A stretch of 64,000 bases of DNA from Prevotella sp. KH2C16 (GCF_900113305.1 NZ_FOOW01000001.1:1-64000), one strand, 5' to 3'; numbered from the stretch's first letter, positions 52,101 to 60,486 are shown. Program-made: numbers and translations. Notes: generated by a model from the letters alone, not told the origin.

Positions 52101-52569
52101 AAGCATTGTTCTTCATGGTGACTGTGGCCCCAATCAATGGTTCGCCCTGTGCATCCCTCACAGTTCCGCTAATTAAAGAGCCTTGGAGGATGCCTTGCTT
52201 CTGCGAAATGGATGTGTTTACGCCTTTCTTAGATATGGTGATATTTCTGTCTTTGACAGTATAAGTGAGCGGCAGGTCTTTAAATACTGCATCGAGCACT
52301 TTAGAGATTGTCTTTCCCGACGGCGGTGTAACCATGATACCGTCTATATCAGCATCAACATAGAAGAATAGAAAATTACTCTGCTTCTCTATTGTTCTAA
52401 ACAAATCGCGAAGGGACATCTTTGTATGCTCTATTTTCAATTTCTGAGTCAGTATTGTCTGTTGAGCATTACCGTTGACTGTCCCAGACAAAACAAGCAT
52501 ACATAAAAATACCATGAATTTCCATGATGCCAACCGCATAAAAGTTAGTGTTTGTTGTTTGTTAATCAT
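49105..52569 (-). CDS. SusC-family TonB-dependent outer-membrane transporter with signalling STN domain
   Basis: 1154 residues. Signal peptide, then an STN (secretin/TonB short N-terminal) domain (KLKIEHTKMSLRDLFRTIEK), a carboxypeptidase-like CTD (LIGATVTMKNNASVAAVTDL), then the plug and the SusC-specific block (VRNSGLPGSSSTLAIRGVTS), followed by a 22-strand barrel. An STN domain in a SusC protein is the receptor half of trans-envelope ECF sigma signalling. It imports the glycan and reports its presence to the FecR anti-sigma encoded upstream. Confidence 0.93.
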   Translation of the reverse strand: MINKQQTLTFMRLASWKFMVFLCMLVLSGTVNGNAQQTILTQKLKIEHTKMSLRDLFRTIEKQSNFLFFYVDADIDGIMVTPPSGKTISKVLDAVFKDLPLTYTVKDRNITISKKGVNTSISQKQGILQGSLISGTVRDAQGEPLIGATVTMKNNASVAAVTDLDGNFSLSAPTNAVLLVSYVGHETKEVKVSGRKNIHVVLSEGQNLLNDVVVIGYGTQRKVDITGSVSTVNMEDMKRSVASNAGEALQGQVAGVNVRNSGLPGSSSTLAIRGVTSFGSVTPLIIVDGIESNLNNISAQDIESIQVLKDARVAAIYGVRGSNGVILVTTKKGSSGAVKITYNGMAGITFPLHGNVFNLANSEEYMQILNVGQPGNELFANGMPDYLYNSPLGSGVGFEGDAQVAASNYFREDPNKGSNYLIQAVNKKGTDWFHEAFKQAFFHEHNLSVSGGSDKARYFFSLGYLDQNGTLTETYLKRYNMRVNTEFNIGKYIKVGENFNFFYKSYLPMTTGSAYGRIPDLYTLLPIIPVHDIMGNWGGTWIGPQLGAVSNPVAVLKRTAANSDYDSYNMIGNIFAEATLFEDLKFRTSFGINNYNTTYQTFEGAQAENAERSTKTNSLSVNALQGSTLTFSNTLNYKKSFEKHKLDLLVGMETIKTYSKTLNGQSNDFFSDNKHFLFLQNGAERLPGSSSIGHTALLSYFGRADYSYDDKYLVGITIRRDGSSYFGSENRFGTFPSFSIGWRISQEKFMQGISWLNDLKLRASYGVLGSQNNVAAQNQYSTYASSLYLSAYDISGTSNSVVMGMYRQRIGNSATGWEEDIVQNIGLDVVAFNNSFDLQLDIYKKRINGLLLTEPLPSVIGALVTSPTVNIGDIQNVGFDLSARYRFRVGEFNNSVAFNISHYKNKIVDLPDPGYFNSGSARNEEGHPTGMFYGYKIMKIFDSQEEVDNAPTQDGAAPGRFRYVNTNDDDKINSEDRQYLGSPHPDFTYGFILGTQYKGFDLSAQFYGVQGNTIYNQVRMSTEFFASNVTGNKSRKLLNAWTPENTKTTVPKIENVQTFSTTNVFNSYALEDGSYLRLKTLTLGYTFNPGSSLMRRLQISNLRIYFQASNLFTITNYSGADPDISGGSPANFGVDVATYPTNEPKINFGLTITY

Positions 52570-52597
52570 TTCTGTTTAGGTTTAGGGGGGTCAATTA

Positions 52598-53590
52598 TTA
52601 ATAGATTATGATTTTTCCCTTCGCTTTTTTCCATTGGAATCCCACACTACTCTGAATCACATTCAGGGTCTGATGCAAACTTTGGTTATTGGAAAGTGCT
52701 CCTGATACGCGCATATCTTTATACTTATCGGCAAGCACAATCTCCACATTATAATGTTCTTCTATGCGAAGAATAAGTTCAGATAGTGGGATAGAAGTAT
52801 AGCGAGACACATGGTCTTTCCATTCTACGCTCAAACAGGCATCCACTTTCGCATTTTTAATGAATCCTTGTTTAGGATAATAGGTCAATTGCTGGTCTGG
52901 CTGCATTAACCGTTCTTGGCCACCACCTTTGAAAAGCACTATTCCCTCTATGAGGGTTGTCGTAATACTTTCAGTTGCATTACAGGCATTGACATTGAAT
53001 TTTGTCCCCCAGACTTCAACCTCAGAGTTACCTACTTCGACAACAAACCTCTTCTTATTATGTTTCCGTATGTCAAAATAAGCTTCGCCTTCCAGCTTCA
53101 CCTTGCGGTTATTCGCCACAAAGCGGTCGGAATAAGTCAGTCGGCTGTTCTTGTTCAATACCACTACCGAGCTATCTGGCAACACATAGCGAGCGATATT
53201 GTCCTGTGTCAACAACACAAAGTTTTGTGAAGGGTTTAACCCGTTTATCAATGTATAAATTCCTAACGAAAGAATTATCAATACCGACGCCGCTATCGAA
53301 AGGAAGACAAGTCTCTTGCGACTCCCGTAGCCGGTTTTATCCTTGTAATTGTCGTCATTCTTTCTCCCGAAGATCATATCCTTGTTCCGATCGAATGATA
53401 TCTCTGTCGACAGAGCCTCCGCATCTGATGCCACATCCCAAAACTCAGAAAGAACTTCTATATCTCGTTTATGATTAGGACTTTCGTTGACCCACTTTCC
53501 AAAGATAATTATCTCATCTAGTGTAGCCTCATGCGACAATACCTTTGCTATTATAGCGTTAATATTTTTGTAGTCCATGGTTTCCTTCAT
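52598..53590 (-). CDS. FecR-family anti-sigma factor
   Basis: 330 residues with a cytoplasmic sigma-binding N-terminus, a single transmembrane helix (LVFLSIAASVLIILSLGIYT, about residues 90-110) and a periplasmic FecR domain (VVLNKNSRLTYSDRF, then GEAYFDIRKHNKKRFVVEVG). A DUF4974-like C-terminal block follows. It receives the signal from the STN domain of SusC and releases the ECF sigma factor. A start at 53578 (MDYKNINA) is equally plausible. Confidence 0.92.
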   Translation of the reverse strand: MKETMDYKNINAIIAKVLSHEATLDEIIIFGKWVNESPNHKRDIEVLSEFWDVASDAEALSTEISFDRNKDMIFGRKNDDNYKDKTGYGSRKRLVFLSIAASVLIILSLGIYTLINGLNPSQNFVLLTQDNIARYVLPDSSVVVLNKNSRLTYSDRFVANNRKVKLEGEAYFDIRKHNKKRFVVEVGNSEVEVWGTKFNVNACNATESITTTLIEGIVLFKGGGQERLMQPDQQLTYYPKQGFIKNAKVDACLSVEWKDHVSRYTSIPLSELILRIEEHYNVEIVLADKYKDMRVSGALSNNQSLHQTLNVIQSSVGFQWKKAKGKIIIY

Positions 53591-53646
53591 GCTTTTATTT
53601 ATTAGTCGTCGTTTTCCCGTTTTACCCTTAGTGTATCCCTGGAAAA

Positions 53647-54201
53647 TTATTCCGCTTCAATAGCTTCCCTCATTTTCTTTATTGCCAATGCCATGTGTGC
53701 CTCAACTGTCTTGATTGATATATTCAGCATAGCAGCCACCTCTTTATACTTCAGGTTCTCTTCTCTTACCAACTTGAAAACCAACCGACATCGCTCAGGA
53801 AGCTGATTAATGGCCGCATATAATCTGTCCATCAGTTCCATCGAGAGGTAGAGAGATTCTGGCGTATCGGTCGTTTTCAGAGTACCAGAGCTCATACTCT
53901 CTATATCAGACCCTTCATGGCGAGGCTGCCTCCGTAGTGCGCTGACCGAGATATTCCTTACCATCCCATAAACATATGAATCGAAGTTATGTACTTCCTG
54001 CAATCCCTTCCTCCGTTCCCACAGACTCATGAATGAATTCTGAACGATTTCTTCAGCCAGTTGCCGCGACCTCACATAGTAATATGCCAAATCAAAGAGT
54101 TTGGAATAATAGGCTATATAAATCTCTTTCAATGCATCCTCGGAGGCATTGAAAGACATCTCGTGGATCAGCAGTTTAAGTTTCTCAGCACTGATTAACA
54201 T
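53647..54201 (-). CDS. ECF-type RNA polymerase sigma-70 factor
   Basis: 184 residues from the ATG at 54201, typical for ECF factors (an upstream ATG at 54342 is less likely). Region 2 is YYVRSRQLAEEIVQNSFMSL with FDSYVYGMVRNISVSALRRQ. Region 4 is LPERCRLVFKLVREENLKYK followed by the HTH EVAAMLNISIKTVEAHMA. It is the first gene of the cargo operon and would switch on the downstream sus genes when FecR releases it. This ECF/anti-sigma arrangement is known for Bacteroides loci that target host glycans. Confidence 0.92.
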   Translation of the reverse strand: MLISAEKLKLLIHEMSFNASEDALKEIYIAYYSKLFDLAYYYVRSRQLAEEIVQNSFMSLWERRKGLQEVHNFDSYVYGMVRNISVSALRRQPRHEGSDIESMSSGTLKTTDTPESLYLSMELMDRLYAAINQLPERCRLVFKLVREENLKYKEVAAMLNISIKTVEAHMALAIKKMREAIEAE

Positions 54202-54366
54202 TAGATTCAATAGTCTTTCTTTATTATTAATGTCGCAAAAAAGCAAAAACACCCTTAGCTTCCTGTAGGAAAAAATCCGTTCAGTAATAATTGTACTAGC
54301 AGTTAAAGAGTCAACCTGCAAGTGCAATACTACGAACAACATTTATAACTTGCTTGTTTTCAAGTA

Positions 54367-54397
54367 TAAAGATATAAATAAATAACGAGATTAGCAA
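54367..54397 (-). promoter_or_regulatory. Candidate promoter of the ECF sigma gene and cargo operon
   Basis: On the minus strand TTG (complement of 54395-54397) and TATCTTTA (complement of 54367-54374) are 20 bp apart; the -7 box deviates from TAnnTTTG by its last base. It would start transcription about 150 bp before the sigma ATG. Confidence 0.5.
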
Positions 54398-54609
54398 CTT
54401 TTACAAATACTTTCTGATTCCTAACTCGCGTATCCCAATATAAAAAATATTTTGAGATAGTGCGGATAGAAGGTATAGAATTTAAGAAAGAATCGAATTT
54501 TCCAATAAATAGACGATAGTCGTTGAATGGAATGGAACAGGGATAATATCATGCATGACAAAACTGCTTTACTAAATTCTATCATAGTCCTATCTAATGT
54601 AATATTATA

Positions 54610-54668
54610 AAATTTCACGAAACCATTTACCTAATGTTTCTCGTTTTGAATTTCACCTGAATTTCACA
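54610..54668. repeat. TGAATTTCAC repeats at the right end of element B (right arm sites)
   Basis: Copies lie at 54647-54657 and 54658-54668, adjacent with an 11-bp step, and a weaker AAATTTCACG at 54610-54619. They match the left-end repeats at 27495-27516. The repeat thus marks both ends of element B. Confidence 0.75.
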
Positions 54669-54684
54669 GAAGAACAAATAAAAA

Positions 54685-54706
54685 GGAGTTGCATTGCTGT
54701 AACTCC
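54685..54706 (-). terminator. Terminator of tRNA-Met
   Basis: GGAGTTGCA at 54685-54693 pairs with TGTAACTCC at 54698-54706 (9 bp, one G-T wobble), located 15 bp beyond the tRNA 3' end on the minus strand. A related copy lies at 27300-27324. Confidence 0.7.
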
Positions 54707-54720
54707 TTGATTTTCAGTAG

Positions 54721-54794
54721 TGGACCAGCCAGGGCTTGAACCTGGGACCTCCAGATTATGAGTCTGTTGCTCTAACCAACTGAGCTACAAGTCC
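54721..54794 (-). tRNA. tRNA-Met(CAT), integration target
   Basis: This is an intact cloverleaf with anticodon CAT in the loop CTCATAA, D arm GCTC/GAGC, T arm CCAGG/CCTGG and discriminator A. CCA is not encoded. The acceptor GGACTTG/CTGGTCC has a T6-T67 mismatch. It could also be the lysidine-modified Ile tRNA that has the same CAT anticodon. Both elements A and B carry copies of its 3' half. Confidence 0.88.
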
Positions 54795-54954
54795 TCGCGT
54801 GCACGCAGGGTGCTCACTTTCAGGATGCAAAGATACAACCTTTGGGGCGAATTCCCAAATTTTTTCGTAAAAAAAGTAGGTATTGCCCGATAATATAGCT
54901 TCATCGAAGACCTCCATTTTCCAAAATAATGGGAACACTGGGCAAAGAACTGTC

Positions 54955-56031
54955 TTATTTAATAGCTGCATCAAAGGCTTTCCAATGCTCTTCGGTCATA
55001 CTGAACGGAGTGAACAGACAAACGCCCTTGGCACCAGCTTTCATCGCTCCGGAAACCGCCTCGGATATCTCCGACGGCAGCAAGCCCGAGTTTTCCGGGT
55101 CTACGACGCTGGCTTTGTTCCGCCAATCGTGGCAGATAAATAACCCACTATATATCGGAGTCCGGCGATTGGCCACGGCTTTTACTTCTTCTTCCGTAAC
55201 CTTTCCGACCCATGATGCAGGCTCCATGTAAAAATCATTATAGTTCATGGGAAATACCGCGTCGAGGTTCCACTTGTTCCATTCCTGACGAACCATCCAT
55301 ACGGCATGACTGTAGGGACCCGGAAAAACATCTGCACTTACCTTTTTACCCTCCTTGTGAACGGCTTCGACGATGGCATTTACCAAGTCTGTAATGGCAT
55401 CACAGCGAAACTGTGCCCATTCTTTGATTTTTGAAGGATCGGTAACCTTGCGAATATTGATGCCCGTTTTTTCCTTAAAAGCCTCCACGCAGTCGTCGCA
55501 GTAGCAATAGTCTGCCGCGGCATATTCTCCGTTCATGACAAGTCCATACTTATCCCATAGGCCTTTAGAGAGAATCACATCGGCATAGCGTATATAGTCG
55601 AGCTGTATATAGTCTACCTCGGGAATCCGAGCTATTTCCGAAAACTTGTCTATGAGATATCTGCGGACATTTGGATTGCGGGGATCGAGCGTCTTATAAT
55701 ACGGTACATAGGCAGGATGGTCATAGGCCGACTGTCCCAGACGGTTCACCGTATACCAAGCGGAATCCAGACCGCCCTGCACCATCGTCGGAATCCAGGC
55801 ATGATATTCCAAACCTTGCTTCCTGGCGATCTTGGCTGCCTCGGCAATCTTTCCCTTGTCCATACCTGCATTCACGCACACGCCTACCACGCCATGGCGC
55901 TTCCATTCACGGAAGTTTTCCTTCAGCGTCTTTGACGGTTTCCACTCTTGCCATACATAGACAGGCACTTTGGCCGCAGCCGTATGAACAACCGTAAGCA
56001 ATGCCACCAAGGCCAAGAATTTCTTCATCAT
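54955..56031 (-). CDS. Family 10-like glycosyl hydrolase domain protein (GHL10), secreted
   Basis: 358 residues from MMKKF at 56031, with a Sec signal (KKFLALVALLTVVHTAAAKV). A TIM-barrel-like pattern is seen: YHAWIPTMVQGGLDSAWY, DPRNPNVRRYLIDKFSEIA, VDYIQLDYIRYAD and VSADVFPGPYSHAVW. This is characteristic of GHL10/DUF187-type proteins that are distantly related to glycosidases. A CYCDDC motif may form a disulphide or bind metal. It is a chromosomal gene just right of the target tRNA; substrate is unknown. Confidence 0.75.
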   Translation of the reverse strand: MMKKFLALVALLTVVHTAAAKVPVYVWQEWKPSKTLKENFREWKRHGVVGVCVNAGMDKGKIAEAAKIARKQGLEYHAWIPTMVQGGLDSAWYTVNRLGQSAYDHPAYVPYYKTLDPRNPNVRRYLIDKFSEIARIPEVDYIQLDYIRYADVILSKGLWDKYGLVMNGEYAAADYCYCDDCVEAFKEKTGINIRKVTDPSKIKEWAQFRCDAITDLVNAIVEAVHKEGKKVSADVFPGPYSHAVWMVRQEWNKWNLDAVFPMNYNDFYMEPASWVGKVTEEEVKAVANRRTPIYSGLFICHDWRNKASVVDPENSGLLPSEISEAVSGAMKAGAKGVCLFTPFSMTEEHWKAFDAAIK

Positions 56032-56163
56032 AACTATTAGGTTTTCTGCAAATATACACCAAAACCACAGAACCACAAAGGGCTTTTAAGTTAAATAATA
56101 TTGAATACCGGACATTTCATGCGATTTTGAGTAACTTTGCAATAATCAATCAGCACAGCTTAC

Positions 56164-58728
56164 ATGGAAGAAAAACAGATTTTCGAGGCCGACCCACAGA
56201 CCGGACTCAGCTGGCAAGAGGCGGATGAGAGCCGCAGAACATACGGCAGGAATCTGCTCACGCCGCCCCGCCATGCGTCGCTATGGAAACTCTATCTCGA
56301 CAAATACCGCGACCCCATCATCCAGATACTACTCGTGGCAGCCGCCATCTCGCTCGTCCTCGCTTTTATCGAGAACGATTTCATAGAGGTTATCGGCATT
56401 CTCATTGCTATTTTCCTGGCCACTACCATTGCCTTCTACTTTGAGCGCGATGCCTCCAGAAAGTTCGACATGCTCGCCGCTATGGGTGAGGAACAGTCTG
56501 TGAAGGTGAGACGGGAGGGCAAGGTGATGGAAATTCCGAGGAAGGATGTGGTAGTGGGCGACATCGTCCTGATAGAAACGGGCGACGAAGTGCCGGCCGA
56601 CGGACTTCTTCTGGAATCCGTGAACCTCCAGATTGATGAGTCATCGCTCACGGGTGAGCCTATTGTCGACAAGTTCGCCACACCGCAGTCAACAACCCAA
56701 GAAACCACTTATCCGGCCAATATGGCGCTCCGTTCCACCATGGTCATGGGCGGAAGGGGCGTGCTCAGGGTTACAGCCGTAGGCGACAGGACAGAGATAG
56801 GCAAAGTGGCCATCAAATCTACGGAGACCATCCACACCAAGACCCCGCTGAATATGCAGCTGGACAAGCTCGCATCGCTCATCTCCAAGATTGGCTCGGG
56901 CGTGGCGGTGGCAGCCTTCGTCATCTTTCTCGTACACGACATTCTCACCAACACCATTCTATGGCACGGCGATGACTATATGCTCATGGCAAAAGAAGTG
57001 CTCGGATACTTCATGATGGCCGTAACCCTGATTGTCATGGCAGTACCCGAAGGGCTGCCCATGGCCGTAACCCTTGCCCTCGCGCTCAACATGCGCCGCA
57101 TGCTCAAGTCCAACAATCTGGTGCGCAAGCTCCATGCCTGCGAGACCATGGGAGCCGTAACCGTAATCTGCACCGACAAGACGGGGACGCTCACACAGAA
57201 CAAGATGAGGGTGGCAGAAGTCGTGGAATACGGCGACACCTCTCTTCTGGCACTCGCCATTGCCGCGAACTCAACGGCAGAGCTTGACGGCGACGACGGC
57301 ATAGGCAACCCCACGGAAGCCGCCCTGTTGCTCTGGTTGCGGCAGCAAGGCTTCGACTATAGGAAACTCCGGGAGGAAAATCCCGTCTTCCGCCAGGAAC
57401 CCTTCTCGACGGAAAAGAAGTATATGAGCACCACCATCATGCTCGACGGGAAGGAGGTTACCTTCACCAAGGGAGCTCCCGAGATTCTTTTAGCAGCAAA
57501 CAGCACGGCTGATAACGACAAAAAGCAAGCCTTCCAACGGTTAGAAGCCTTCCAAAAGGCCGCTATGAGGACGCTGGCCTTCAGCATCGATGGAAAGCTG
57601 CAGGCCATAGCCGCTATCAACGACCCCGTGCGCGAGGATGTCCCGAAGGCCGTGAAGAACTGTCAGAATGCAGGAATAGAAATCAAGATTGTAACGGGCG
57701 ACACCGCCGCCACGGCTGCCGAGATAGGGTACCAGATAGGTATTGTGAATCCAGAGGCCGACTCCGGAAAGGCATATATCACGGGGGTGGAATGGGAAAA
57801 CCTCTCCGACGAGGAAGCACTCGACCGCTCCCGTTATATAAAGATAATGTCGCGGGCACGCCCCACCGACAAGCAACGCCTGGTGGAGATGCTCCAGAAG
57901 CGGGGCGAGATCGTGGCGGTTACGGGCGACGGAACCAACGACGCCCCTGCCCTCCACTATGCCCATGTGGGCCTCTCGTTAGGTTCAGGCACCAGCGTGG
58001 CCAAGGAGGCCTCTGACATGACCCTGCTCGACGACTCCTTTGCGTCGATAGCCAATGCCGTGATGTGGGGGCGCTCACTCTATAAGAATATCCAGCGGTT
58101 CCTCTTCTTCCAGCTGGTGGTGAATCTCACGGCTCTGCTCCTCGTCCTGGGAGGCTCTGTCATCGGCACCGAGTTGCCGCTTACGGTTACGCAGATACTG
58201 TGGGTAAACCTCATTATGGACACCTTCGCCGCCATGGCGCTGGCATCTTTGCCACCCTCTCGGGAGGTGATGAAGGAGAAGCCCCGCAAGCAGGGCGACT
58301 TCATCATCACGAAGTCCATGGCTTGGGGCATCGTCTTTGTAGGGCTCGGTTTCTTTGCCGTCCTGCTGCTTTTCCTGATGTGGTGTGAGCGCAATGGCAG
58401 CGGCACAGTCGATATCCACGAGCTTACCCTCTTCTTCACCACCTTCGTGATGCTGCAGTTCTGGAACCTCTTCAACGCCAAGACCTTGGGAAGCCGCCAT
58501 TCGGCATTCCACAATCTGCCGGGCGACCGCGGCATGCTATTCGTCATGCTGCTCATCCTTGCCGGACAGTGGCTCATCGTAACCTTCGGAGGCAAGATGT
58601 TCCGCACCGTGCCGCTCTCCCTTGAGGAGTGGCTCATCATCATCGCGGCCACTTCCGCAATCCTGTGGATCGGCGAGCTATACCGGCTCCTTAGCCCCAA
58701 AAGAAGAAGAGAGGAGGCCTCCCGATGA
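56164..58728 (+). CDS. P-type Ca2+-translocating ATPase (P2B-like)
   Basis: 854 residues. Landmarks are SSLTGEP and VPADGLLLESVNLQIDESSL in the actuator domain, PEGLPMAVTLALALNMRRM in TM4, the phosphorylated Asp338 in CTDKTGTLTQNKM, and VAVTGDGTNDAPAL in the hinge. Ten transmembrane helices are expected. The TM4 PEGL motif indicates the calcium (P2A/P2B) branch. It exports Ca2+ using ATP. A -7 box TAACTTTG at 56132-56139 lies 25 bp upstream, and ribF overlaps the stop by 4 bp. Confidence 0.92.
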   Translation: MEEKQIFEADPQTGLSWQEADESRRTYGRNLLTPPRHASLWKLYLDKYRDPIIQILLVAAAISLVLAFIENDFIEVIGILIAIFLATTIAFYFERDASRKFDMLAAMGEEQSVKVRREGKVMEIPRKDVVVGDIVLIETGDEVPADGLLLESVNLQIDESSLTGEPIVDKFATPQSTTQETTYPANMALRSTMVMGGRGVLRVTAVGDRTEIGKVAIKSTETIHTKTPLNMQLDKLASLISKIGSGVAVAAFVIFLVHDILTNTILWHGDDYMLMAKEVLGYFMMAVTLIVMAVPEGLPMAVTLALALNMRRMLKSNNLVRKLHACETMGAVTVICTDKTGTLTQNKMRVAEVVEYGDTSLLALAIAANSTAELDGDDGIGNPTEAALLLWLRQQGFDYRKLREENPVFRQEPFSTEKKYMSTTIMLDGKEVTFTKGAPEILLAANSTADNDKKQAFQRLEAFQKAAMRTLAFSIDGKLQAIAAINDPVREDVPKAVKNCQNAGIEIKIVTGDTAATAAEIGYQIGIVNPEADSGKAYITGVEWENLSDEEALDRSRYIKIMSRARPTDKQRLVEMLQKRGEIVAVTGDGTNDAPALHYAHVGLSLGSGTSVAKEASDMTLLDDSFASIANAVMWGRSLYKNIQRFLFFQLVVNLTALLLVLGGSVIGTELPLTVTQILWVNLIMDTFAAMALASLPPSREVMKEKPRKQGDFIITKSMAWGIVFVGLGFFAVLLLFLMWCERNGSGTVDIHELTLFFTTFVMLQFWNLFNAKTLGSRHSAFHNLPGDRGMLFVMLLILAGQWLIVTFGGKMFRTVPLSLEEWLIIIAATSAILWIGELYRLLSPKRRREEASR

Positions 58729-59648
58729 ATGTCCCTGCACAGCCATGCGTGGCCACGATAGGCTTCTTCGACGGCGTTCATCGCGGACACAGGTTCCTGA
58801 TAGACCATGTCAGGGCCGAGGCCGGGAGAGCGGGAATGGCTTCCATGGTCATCACTTTCGACGAGCACCCTCGCCGGGTGCTGCAAAGTGATTTCCAGCC
58901 CGACCTGCTCTGCACGCCTGAATCCAAGCAGGCACTCCTCTTGGAAACGGGAATCGACCGCCTCGAGGTCCTTCATTTCGACAAGGAGATGTCGCAACTC
59001 ACCGCACGGGAATTCATGAAGCAGATTCTGCGAGACAGGCTCCATGTACGCAAACTCGTCATTGGCTACGACAACCGGTTCGGCCATAACCGCAGCGAGG
59101 GCTTCGACGACTATGTGCGCTACGGACAGGAACTCGGCATCGATGTCATTCACAACGAGGCCTTTACCATTGACGGCGAGCAGGTGAGTTCGTCGGCCAT
59201 CCGTCGCATGATAAGCCGGGGAGACATCGAGAAGGGCAATCGCTTTCTGGGTTATCCCTACACCCTCACAGGCAAGGTGGTTGGCGGCCATCGGGAAGGC
59301 CGCAAGCTGGGCTTCCCCACGGCCAATCTTAGTCTCACGAATCATACTCTGCTCGTTCCGGCACCCGGCGTCTACGCCGTAAGGGCACGCCTGAACGAAA
59401 GCCCGGCATGGCACAGAGGCATGACGAACATAGGCACCCGCCCCACCTTCGGCGGCACCGAGACCACCTTAGAAACCCATATCTTCGACTTCGGGGAGGA
59501 TATCTACGGCCAGATTCTGCAGATAAGCTTCGTGCAGCGCATACGCGAAGAACAAAAGTTCGACACCCCCAATGCGCTTAAGGCACAGCTCGAACACGAC
59601 AAACAACAGATAGAACAACGATTCGAAAAACTTTCCGACAATGAGTAA
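58725..59648 (+). CDS. ribF: Bifunctional riboflavin kinase / FAD synthetase
   Basis: 307 residues, usual RibF length. The N-terminal FMN adenylyltransferase has the nucleotidyltransferase motif IGFFDGVHRGHRFL and a late SSSAIRRMI-type block (VSSSAIRRMISRGD). The C-terminal flavokinase has GKVVGGHREGRKLGFPTANL and the NIGTRPTF block with the kinase Asn/Thr. It makes FMN and FAD from riboflavin in the cytoplasm. It is translationally coupled to the P-type ATPase gene by an ATGA overlap. Confidence 0.95.
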   Translation: MNVPAQPCVATIGFFDGVHRGHRFLIDHVRAEAGRAGMASMVITFDEHPRRVLQSDFQPDLLCTPESKQALLLETGIDRLEVLHFDKEMSQLTAREFMKQILRDRLHVRKLVIGYDNRFGHNRSEGFDDYVRYGQELGIDVIHNEAFTIDGEQVSSSAIRRMISRGDIEKGNRFLGYPYTLTGKVVGGHREGRKLGFPTANLSLTNHTLLVPAPGVYAVRARLNESPAWHRGMTNIGTRPTFGGTETTLETHIFDFGEDIYGQILQISFVQRIREEQKFDTPNALKAQLEHDKQQIEQRFEKLSDNE

Positions 59649-60486
59649 TACCACCAAGGCGTGGACAGACGCCATTCTCTATCTCATCGTTTTCATATTC
59701 ATACAGGCAGCAACGATGTGTATCGTCGGTTTCGTCGCCAACATTGCCACGGGCGTACCGCTGGAATATGCCTGGAGAGGGACAGCCGCCGTGAGTGAGC
59801 AGCGGAACACCTCGGTGCTCGTGCTCTCGTCGGCATTGGGTGCCATACTCACCATCAGCGTCTTCCTATGGCGCAAGTGGGCTCCGTTCTCACGGGAATA
59901 TATCCGCACGCGACCTTGGAGCGTGCTCTTCTGGGTCGTCTTCCTCGCCCTCGGAACCATACTGCCCTCGGAGTGGATGATCGAGAAACTGGAGCTGAAC
60001 TTCCCCATGTTCCGTGTCGATGAGTCGCAGTTTGAGAATCTCATCACGCTGATGAAGACTCCCTTCGGCTATCTCATCGTGGGAATCCTGGCACCCGTCT
60101 GCGAGGAAATGGTGTTCCGCGGAGCCATCCTGCGCTCCCTGCAGAAGAGCTTCAGTAAGAAGATGCACTGGTGGCCGATTGTCTTCAGCGCCCTCATCTT
60201 CGGCATCGCACACGGCCATCTGCTTGCGGGTTTCCACGCCTTCCTCGTCGGCCTGCTGCTCGGCTGGATGTATTACCGCACCAACAGCATCCTGCCCGGC
60301 ATCGTATTCCACTGGATGAACAACACCGTTGCCTTTCTCATGATCAAGATGATGCCGCAGATGGCCGACGGAAAGCTTATAGACCTCTTCCACGGCGACG
60401 ACCGTCTGATGGCAGGAGGGTTGTTTTTCTCGCTCTGCATCTTCATCCCCTCACTGCTACAGCTCTGCAGTAAACTGAAGAGATAA
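59641..60486 (+). CDS. CPBP-family intramembrane metalloprotease
   Basis: 281 residues, mainly hydrophobic. The CPBP (Rce1/CAAX-like) motifs are APVCEEMVFRGAILRSL with the EExxxR pair, FGIAHGHLLAGFHAFLVG with the FxxxH block, and HWMNNTVAFL as the final H..N block. Such proteases cleave or modify membrane substrates; the target here is unknown. The gene overlaps ribF by 8 bp and is followed by a strong terminator. Confidence 0.9.
   Translation: MSNTTKAWTDAILYLIVFIFIQAATMCIVGFVANIATGVPLEYAWRGTAAVSEQRNTSVLVLSSALGAILTISVFLWRKWAPFSREYIRTRPWSVLFWVVFLALGTILPSEWMIEKLELNFPMFRVDESQFENLITLMKTPFGYLIVGILAPVCEEMVFRGAILRSLQKSFSKKMHWWPIVFSALIFGIAHGHLLAGFHAFLVGLLLGWMYYRTNSILPGIVFHWMNNTVAFLMIKMMPQMADGKLIDLFHGDDRLMAGGLFFSLCIFIPSLLQLCSKLKR

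Larger units (their letters stand above)
54202..54720. other. 519-bp right-end region of element B
   Basis: The stretch contains the putative sigma-gene promoter (54367-54397), three TGAATTTCAC-type repeats (54610-54668) and the tRNA terminator hairpin (54685-54706). Between about 54420 and 54600 it is A/T-rich and I see no convincing gene. Confidence 0.6.
27337..54768. mobile_element. Element B: mobilizable element carrying a glycan utilization locus with its own TatAC
   Basis: The element is bounded by tRNA-Met 3' copies at 27337 and 54720. Its integrase is at the left end. TGAATTTCACG repeats lie inside the left end (27495-27581), and the same family reappears inside the right end (54610-54668), 27 kb away. 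Backbone genes (integrase, HTH, RepA-like ATPase, DUF6371, relaxase) occupy 27.5-35.2 kb. A leftward cargo operon occupies 35.2-54.2 kb. No conjugation apparatus is present, so transfer would need a helper. Confidence 0.85.

Noticed and set aside
35165..54440. Similar ACTCGCG words near 35172 and 54424 as cargo boundaries
   Set aside because: The shared core is only about seven bases and could be chance; flanking sequence differs.
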